Below are positions 58,990-64,000 of a stretch of 64,000 nt of DNA, in pieces. Below the pieces are notes generated by a model. That model saw only the letters and a program-made list of their open reading frames with translations. It was not told the origin of the DNA and ran no database searches. How positions within the stretch are numbered: the stretch's first letter is position 1; each line of letters begins with the position of its first letter. Both the position numbers and the translations under genes were made by a program. The stretch comes from Oscillospiraceae bacterium (lineage in GTDB: Bacteria > Bacillota > Clostridia > Oscillospirales > Oscillospiraceae), in assembly GCA_910575815.1 (NCBI GenBank), contig CAJTFN010000001.1:1-64000 (forward strand), given 5' to 3'.

Positions 58990-60044
58990 GCTCCCGCACC
59001 CTCATCGACGATCTGGATGAGCACCTTAGATACCCGATCCTTTTGACCGATAGCAGTTTCAAAAGCTTCCTGCGACCGCTCGAAGGGAAAGACATGGGAG
59101 ATAATCCGGTCTGCTGGAATCCGGTTTCCCGCAAGAAGGCCTATCGTCATATCAAAATTGTTTCGGTAACGATAGATTGTTTGAATACTGCCGCCCAAAT
59201 ACATAAGCTTCATAAATTCGATAGGCGTCTTTCCAGGAACATTTCCGACAATGACGATCTGTCCTCCCCTGGCCAGAGTATCCACGGTCATAGAGGCCGT
59301 TTTGGAACTGCCGGCGGTTTCAAACACAATATCTGCCCCGCCGCCCAGCTGTGCCCGGATCTCCTCTGCAGCCTCCGGCCTGCCTCCTAGGACAACGCTG
59401 TCGGCGCCCATTTCCAGGGCCGCATCTAAGCGGCTCTGGAAGAGGTCAGATACCACCACCTTGGATGCTCCTCTTGCCTTGCACATCAGAAGCGTAGTGA
59501 GACCGATACAGCCAGCGCCCAGGATTGCCACGCTCTTTCCGACGCATACGCCTCCTACCTTGCATGCTTCAGCACCAACGCTCAGCGGCTCTACCAGGGC
59601 CCCCACGCGCAGGGAACAGGCGTCTGGGAGCAGGAATGTTAAATGCGCCGGAAAAACGATGTACCTCTGCAAAAAACCATCCCAGGGCGGCACGGATGGG
59701 AATTTCACGTGTTCGCACATGTTATAACGGCCAGACCTGCACATTTTGCATGTCCCGCAGGTTATCTGTGGCTCTATGGTAACCCGGTCTCCTACGCTCC
59801 GGCCCTTGACACCCTCGCCGACCGCCACAATAATGCCGGAGCACTCATGTCCCAGAACAAAGGGCATCGGTATTGGCGTCTCACCACGAAATCCGGTTTC
59901 AAAAAAGTGCGCGTCGGATCCGCAGACGCCCACATAGAAAACGCGGATAACCACTTCACCCGGGCCAGCCGAGGGCATCTCCCGCTCCATAGGCGTCAGT
60001 TCACGCGGTTTAGTCAGTGCGTACGCAATATTTTTTGTCGCCAT
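58986..60044 (-). CDS. Zinc-dependent polyol dehydrogenase (third, xylitol/iditol type)
   Basis: 352 aa from ATG 60044 with AGGAGGAAACG upstream. GVCGSDAHFFE, GHECSG, structural cysteines in CGTCKMCRSGRYNMC, VEPLSVGAEA, GAGCIG and VSDLFQSRLD (NAD-type). VEPL-VG-HA/EA and FPSVPP-DGFL are features of sorbitol/xylitol dehydrogenases. First enzyme gene after the transporter genes, so it may oxidise the imported polyol. Confidence 0.9.
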   Translation of the reverse strand: MATKNIAYALTKPRELTPMEREMPSAGPGEVVIRVFYVGVCGSDAHFFETGFRGETPIPMPFVLGHECSGIIVAVGEGVKGRSVGDRVTIEPQITCGTCKMCRSGRYNMCEHVKFPSVPPWDGFLQRYIVFPAHLTFLLPDACSLRVGALVEPLSVGAEACKVGGVCVGKSVAILGAGCIGLTTLLMCKARGASKVVVSDLFQSRLDAALEMGADSVVLGGRPEAAEEIRAQLGGGADIVFETAGSSKTASMTVDTLARGGQIVIVGNVPGKTPIEFMKLMYLGGSIQTIYRYRNNFDMTIGLLAGNRIPADRIISHVFPFERSQEAFETAIGQKDRVSKVLIQIVDEGAGA

Positions 60045-60096
60045 AGCGTTTCCTCCTCCTTTTGCTGTAAAGTTCCAATAATCACCGGCAAAGATG

Positions 60097-60807
60097 CTAA
60101 ATGCCAAGATACGCCTTTTGGATGTCCTTGTTATTCAGCAGCTCTTTGCTGGGGCCGGTCATCTGCATGTGCCCGGTTTCCAGCACATAGCCGCGATCGG
60201 AAATAGAAAGCGCCTTGGTTAAGTTTTGCTCGATGACCAGCATAGAGGACCCCTGCCGCTTCATCACGTCTAAAATCCGATAAACATCATCCACGACCAC
60301 GGGAGCCAGGCCCAAGGAGGGCTCATCCAGAATCAGCAGCTTTGGGGCCATCATCATGGCGCGCGCAATTGCCAGCATCTGCTGTTGTCCTCCAGAGAGA
60401 GAACCTGCCGGAAAATTCAGACGCTCTTTGAGAATTGGGAACATTTGAAGAGCGTTCTCCAGGAGTTCCGCTCGGCGCGGCTTCGTGCGTTTGGTGTAGG
60501 TTCCAAGCAGCAGATTGTCCTTGATAGAGAGGCTTGCCAGAATGCCGCGGCCCTGAGGAATATGGGCGATGCCATTCACGGCCCTCTTGTTTTCGGGCAG
60601 CTTCGTGAGCTCCATGCCCAGCCACTTGATGCTGCCAGAGGTGGGGATCACCTCGCCGGAGATTGTACGGAGCAAAGTTGTCTTGCCGGCGCCGTTGGAT
60701 CCCACTAGGGCAACAACCTCCCCCTCGTTGATTTCCAAACTGATGTCAAACAGCACCTTCAAGTCCCCGTAGCCCGCACATACCTTATCCATTTTAAGCA
60801 TGTTCAT
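60097..60807 (-). CDS. LivF-type ABC transporter ATPase
   Basis: 236 aa from ATG 60807. GSNGAGKTT, GRGILASLSIKDNLLLGTY (the family's typical loop), signature LSGGQQQMLAIARAMM, Walker B LILDEPSLGL. Overlaps the LivG-type gene by 14 bases. Confidence 0.93.
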   Translation of the reverse strand: MNMLKMDKVCAGYGDLKVLFDISLEINEGEVVALVGSNGAGKTTLLRTISGEVIPTSGSIKWLGMELTKLPENKRAVNGIAHIPQGRGILASLSIKDNLLLGTYTKRTKPRRAELLENALQMFPILKERLNFPAGSLSGGQQQMLAIARAMMMAPKLLILDEPSLGLAPVVVDDVYRILDVMKRQGSSMLVIEQNLTKALSISDRGYVLETGHMQMTGPSKELLNNKDIQKAYLGI

Positions 60808-61525
60808 AATCCCCTCCCAGATAAGCACGGATTACGTCAGGATTTGCCATAACATTTTTCGGCTCTCCCTCCGTTAGGAGATGTCCTTCATTCATTACAA
60901 CGATCCGATCGCACAGCTGCATAACGGCGGAAATCACATGTTCAATGAAAAGGATGGTAATCCCCCGTTCGTTGATGCGCTTTACAATGGACAGGCTATT
61001 GTCCATTTCCGAAGGCGTCAATCCGGCAAGGCATTCATCCAGCATCAAAAGCTTGGGCTCCGTCACCATAACACGGGCCATATCAAGCCACTTTCTTTTT
61101 TCAATCGGAAGCTTCCCGGAAGGGACGCTGGCTGAGGAGGCCAAATCGAGGAATTCCAGCATTTCGTCCGTTTTGCGCTCTGCCTCTTTCCACGTTTTAT
61201 TGTAGAGGAGCGCTATGGTCAAAACACTATCCCGCACCGTCAGGTTCGTAAAGGGTTTGGGAGACTGAAATGTCCGCCCCAGGCCCATTTTTGCCCGCTC
61301 CTGAATTGTCTGCTTGTAAAGCTCACACTGGTTATCAAATATGATTTTTCCGCTGTCTTGGATATAAACGCCGGAAATCAGATTGACGCAAGTGGATTTT
61401 CCGCAGCCATTAGGTCCAATCAGGGCCAGAATCTCACCCTCGAATATGTTAAAGCTCAGGCGATCAATCGCGTGGACTCCTGCAAATGATTTGTCAAGGT
61501 CCTGAATCTGCAATAACTTCTTCAT
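60794..61525 (-). CDS. LivG-type ABC transporter ATPase
   Basis: 243 aa. GPNGCGKST, GLGRTFQSPKPFTNLTVRDS (family Q-loop region) and Walker B LMLDECLAGL, with C replacing the usual P. The signature is degenerate (LPIEKRKWLDMAR instead of LSYGQQR). Subunit partner of LivF-type 60097-60807; the weak signature implies that ATP sites are unequal. Confidence 0.9.
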   Translation of the reverse strand: MKKLLQIQDLDKSFAGVHAIDRLSFNIFEGEILALIGPNGCGKSTCVNLISGVYIQDSGKIIFDNQCELYKQTIQERAKMGLGRTFQSPKPFTNLTVRDSVLTIALLYNKTWKEAERKTDEMLEFLDLASSASVPSGKLPIEKRKWLDMARVMVTEPKLLMLDECLAGLTPSEMDNSLSIVKRINERGITILFIEHVISAVMQLCDRIVVMNEGHLLTEGEPKNVMANPDVIRAYLGGDYEHA

Positions 61526-61528
61526 GCT

Positions 61529-62572
61529 TCACACTCCTTTCGCGGAGCCGGCAGCCTTCCGTTTTGCCATCTTCTCTCGAATCACATCCGCCAAGGTAAT
61601 CAGCCCAGAGGGCCGCAGCAGGACAATTAGGACGATCAGCAAGCCATAAAGCGCATATCCGGCGCCGCCTCCCGCAAAGTCCTGCAAATAGTAGTTGCAC
61701 AGCTCCAGCAGGGGGATGATGATAAACGCGCCCAGAACGGGACCCCAGGTAGTGCCCATGCCGCCTAGGATTGCGATCAGGCCGATCTTTACAGAGATAT
61801 CATGGGCGCAGAGGGCATTCGGATCCACATATCCAAGGCGGAATACGTAAAGCGTTCCCGTTACAGACATCATGGCGGCGCTGATGAGAAAGGCCTTGGT
61901 CTTCAGTTTGGATGGAATGATCCCTAAAGAGGCCGCAGCGTCCTCATCTTCCCGGACGGCCCGGAGGTAATAGCCGAGCCGCGCGTGCTTAACTGCTACG
62001 AAAATAGCGACACAGGCCAGCATCCAAATCAGGGAAAGGTAATAGAAATCCGTCTTGGAGCGGAAGGTCAGCATCCAAAGACTGTAATTCTTGCGGATTC
62101 CGAAGTTGAGGCCTACAGAACCGCCTGTAATATTCTTAAATACAATCAGACATTGCCGGAGAATTGTCGTGCAGGAGATGGTTGCAATGGAAAAGAACAC
62201 GCCGCGCAGACGAAAACAGGGTGCGCCGATGACCAGAGCGAACAAACAGGCGGCGGCAATGCCGATAAACATGCTGATCCAGGGGGAGACCCCGGCGCTT
62301 AAATACATCATGATACCGGCATAAGCGCCGATGGTGAAAAAGCATGCCGAGGACCAGGATATCTGCTTGGCAAGGCCTCCCAGAACGTTCCAGGCAATGC
62401 CCAGCGCGGCGAAAAAGAAAACCTCTATCACAACGTTTATAAAATAGATATTGCCGCACACTGCCGGAAATAGTGCAAATACGAGCACGATGATCACGGC
62501 GATAGGATTTTGCCGGAGCACATGAAAAACACTTTTTATATGGAGGGAATTTTTCCGGTCAGTTCTGCTCAC
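61529..62572 (-). CDS. LivM-type ABC transporter permease
   Basis: 347 aa with about ten membrane segments; the contact loop LRAVREDEDAAASLGI is the family hallmark. Overlaps the LivH-type gene by 4 bases. Confidence 0.93.
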   Translation of the reverse strand: MSRTDRKNSLHIKSVFHVLRQNPIAVIIVLVFALFPAVCGNIYFINVVIEVFFFAALGIAWNVLGGLAKQISWSSACFFTIGAYAGIMMYLSAGVSPWISMFIGIAAACLFALVIGAPCFRLRGVFFSIATISCTTILRQCLIVFKNITGGSVGLNFGIRKNYSLWMLTFRSKTDFYYLSLIWMLACVAIFVAVKHARLGYYLRAVREDEDAAASLGIIPSKLKTKAFLISAAMMSVTGTLYVFRLGYVDPNALCAHDISVKIGLIAILGGMGTTWGPVLGAFIIIPLLELCNYYLQDFAGGGAGYALYGLLIVLIVLLRPSGLITLADVIREKMAKRKAAGSAKGV

Positions 62573-63447
62573 GCAATCCGTACCCCCTTTCCAAACAACC
62601 CGTAAGGCTTAAAAATCAGAATCAGGATCAAAACTAAGTTGATAAATATCTGAGATACGTTTGTTGTTAAATAGGTGCTGGACAAGGCTTCCACTACGCC
62701 GATGATCATACCGCCGATCATCGCGCCCTTGATATTTCCAAGTCCGCCTAAGACCATTGCGGACATAGCGATGGTAGAGAAAACCGCGCCCACACTGGGA
62801 TAAATCATATAAAGCGGCGTGACAAGCAAGCCGGATACGCCCGCAAATACGGTTCCAAGGCCGAACGCCACAATATATACGATCTTCGCGTTAACCCCGA
62901 GAGATGTTGCGACCGTCTTATTTTCAGAAGTAGCACGCATAGCGCGGCCAATGTCCGTACTGGAGAGAAGGTAATTTACAAAAATTGTAAATATAAGTGC
63001 CGCAAAAAAAGCGATAAGGCGCGTTGTGGTAAATACGATACCCCCAATGGTAATGGAGCCGAACTTCAGGCTCTCGGAAACAGGGATGCTCTGATAGTTG
63101 GAGCCAAAAATCATTTGGAAGCCATATCGCAGCAAATAGGACATGCCTATGGTCAGAATGATATAACTGGTTTCACTTTTTCCGACCACATGTGACACCG
63201 ATACCTTGAAAACAAGTGCGCCAAACAAGAACATAATGATACAGACAGGCACAATCAAAAAATATGGCGCGCTTCCCTCGGCTACAAAAGCACCGTAAAG
63301 AACATAGGTCACGTACATGCCCACCATCAGCAGCTCGCCCTGGGCGAAGTTCACAATTTTCATAACGCCGTGAATCATAGTGAGCCCGACTGCGATCAGG
63401 GAATACACCGCTCCGATCAGCAGCCCGTTGATAATTACTTGGATCAT
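62569..63447 (-). CDS. LivH-type ABC transporter permease
   Basis: 292 aa, about eight membrane segments; starts IQVIINGLLIGAVYSLIAVG and contains MRATSENKTVATSLGVN, both typical. Preceded on the transcript by the binding-protein gene and a strong hairpin. Confidence 0.93.
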   Translation of the reverse strand: MIQVIINGLLIGAVYSLIAVGLTMIHGVMKIVNFAQGELLMVGMYVTYVLYGAFVAEGSAPYFLIVPVCIIMFLFGALVFKVSVSHVVGKSETSYIILTIGMSYLLRYGFQMIFGSNYQSIPVSESLKFGSITIGGIVFTTTRLIAFFAALIFTIFVNYLLSSTDIGRAMRATSENKTVATSLGVNAKIVYIVAFGLGTVFAGVSGLLVTPLYMIYPSVGAVFSTIAMSAMVLGGLGNIKGAMIGGMIIGVVEALSSTYLTTNVSQIFINLVLILILIFKPYGLFGKGVRIA

Positions 63448-63486
63448 TTCTTTCCCCCCTCAAAAGCAAATGTAAGTGCATTTTCA

Positions 63487-63531
63487 GAAACGCGGGGGTA
63501 CTTCCTTCGGGAAAGTACCCCCGCGTTTTAT
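63487..63531 (-). terminator. Hairpin between binding protein and permease genes
   Basis: A perfect stem AACGCGGGGGTACTTTCC with its complement around a short loop. No long U run on the minus strand. It probably protects the binding-protein mRNA and lets only part of transcription pass. Confidence 0.7.
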
Positions 63532-63565
63532 TGAGTAGGTCTCGCGAGTTTTTATCAAGCCGGAA

Positions 63566-64000
63566 TTACTGGTAAGGTTGCAGGGTATTGGGGTCCACGA
63601 TGGGAGAGTTCGCGGAAGCTACAGGATACACGCAGGTGGGCAACCCGTTTTGCCACTGAAGCACAATCGGGGTAGCGCTGGCATTGTGTCCGTTCTCATC
63701 GACCATATTGTTTTCTCCGTTGAAAGTCGCCATCCATTTGTTGCTCTCGGAAGTAGCGGCAAAGACGGCGTCACGGATGGCCGTGCGGTCGGTTGTCTTC
63801 AGCTGGTCGACGAGATCCAGAACCAACATGGTGCAGATCGCGGTAGGCCCGCCCTGGCCGGATAGGAAGTCGCCATAGGTTTTTTCATACTGCTCAGAGA
63901 GTTCCATAAAGGCCTCATTCTTTACGGCATAGGACTGGTCCTTCACAAAGTTGTCCGTGGAATAAATGCCATTGACCAGATCGCCCAAGTCCCGTGCCAG
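63566..64000 (-). CDS. Periplasmic-type substrate-binding protein (LivJ/LivK family), C-terminal part
   Basis: The frame is open to the window end; the visible 144 residues include FMELSEQYEKTYGDFLSGQG, AICTMLVLDLVDQLKTTDRT and IVLQWQNGLPTCVYP, the final part of type-1 periplasmic binding folds of the branched-chain amino acid/amide family. Its substrate is probably a polyol or sugar, judged from the enzymes downstream, though the transporter family more often carries amino acids or urea. Confidence 0.85.
   Translation of the reverse strand: MARDLGDLVNGIYSTDNFVKDQSYAVKNEAFMELSEQYEKTYGDFLSGQGGPTAICTMLVLDLVDQLKTTDRTAIRDAVFAATSESNKWMATFNGENNMVDENGHNASATPIVLQWQNGLPTCVYPVASANSPIVDPNTLQPYQ

Noticed and set aside
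1-64000. CRISPR arrays and rRNA genes
   Set aside because: I found no regularly spaced repeat-spacer pattern and no rRNA sequence in the window.

Overview
The window looks like the chromosome of a GC-rich Firmicute of the gut Oscillospiraceae/Lachnospiraceae kind. The reasons are strong AGGAGG-type ribosome binding sites, MsmK/YesL/ROK sugar clusters, DUF4867 and DUF2200 proteins, ECF sigma factors paired with membrane partners, and clostridial-type tyrosine recombinases. This assignment rests on gene content only.

Layout. 1-646: end of an iron alcohol dehydrogenase gene, its terminator, and an intact tRNA-Arg(ACG). 601-52022: a 51.4 kb stretch bounded by two 46-bp direct copies of the tRNA-Arg 3' end (601-646 and 51977-52022, one mismatch), with an integrase gene (Int1) next to the tRNA. 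This is the footprint of a tRNA-integrated genomic island. I saw no relaxase or type IV secretion genes, so it appears unable to conjugate by itself.

Inside the island a mobile module occurs three times: copy 1 about 2024-6365, copy 2 split over 36588-37692 and 40384-43615, copy 3 46372-49030. It consists of a winged-helix-like gene, a roughly 490-bp GC-rich leader with GGGGGTC repeats, a small ribbon-helix-helix-like gene, and two tyrosine recombinase genes (Int3 then Int2) that overlap by 43 bases in every copy. Int2 has a second arm-type DNA-binding domain at its C-terminus. Copy 2 has been broken by an inversion inside its Int2 gene; copy 3 cuts an ABC transporter ATPase gene. A diverged fourth leader lies outside the island at 52955-53178.

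Cargo between the copies: two ECF sigma operons (6614-10161); DUF1801 and DUF2200 genes; a cytosine-5 methyltransferase with a decayed MORC/MutL-like GHKL ATPase and a Phd/YefM antitoxin gene (11815-14268); a two-component system driving an ABC exporter with an M1-peptidase/permease fusion (14656-20636); a secreted CAP protein; a self-contained glycoside utilisation locus (22419-36561: GH1, MsmK-type ATPase, FucI/AraA-like isomerase, DUF4867, FGGY kinase, GH3, YesL, two permeases, binding protein, divergent ROK regulator with a clear operator); and a second two-component system with a GNAT gene. That second system was probably joined to the lipoprotein/ABC genes at 43645-46383 before the inversion. 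Prophage tail remnants and DUF4179-like genes fill 49031-51810.

Outside the island, 52023-54243 is decayed DNA (IS3 and glutamate dehydrogenase remnants). 54244-64000 is one long minus-strand polyol/sugar catabolic operon: a branched-chain-amino-acid-type ABC transporter (binding protein, two permeases, two ATPases), three zinc dehydrogenases, a PfkB kinase, a class II aldolase and a xylose-isomerase-like TIM-barrel enzyme.
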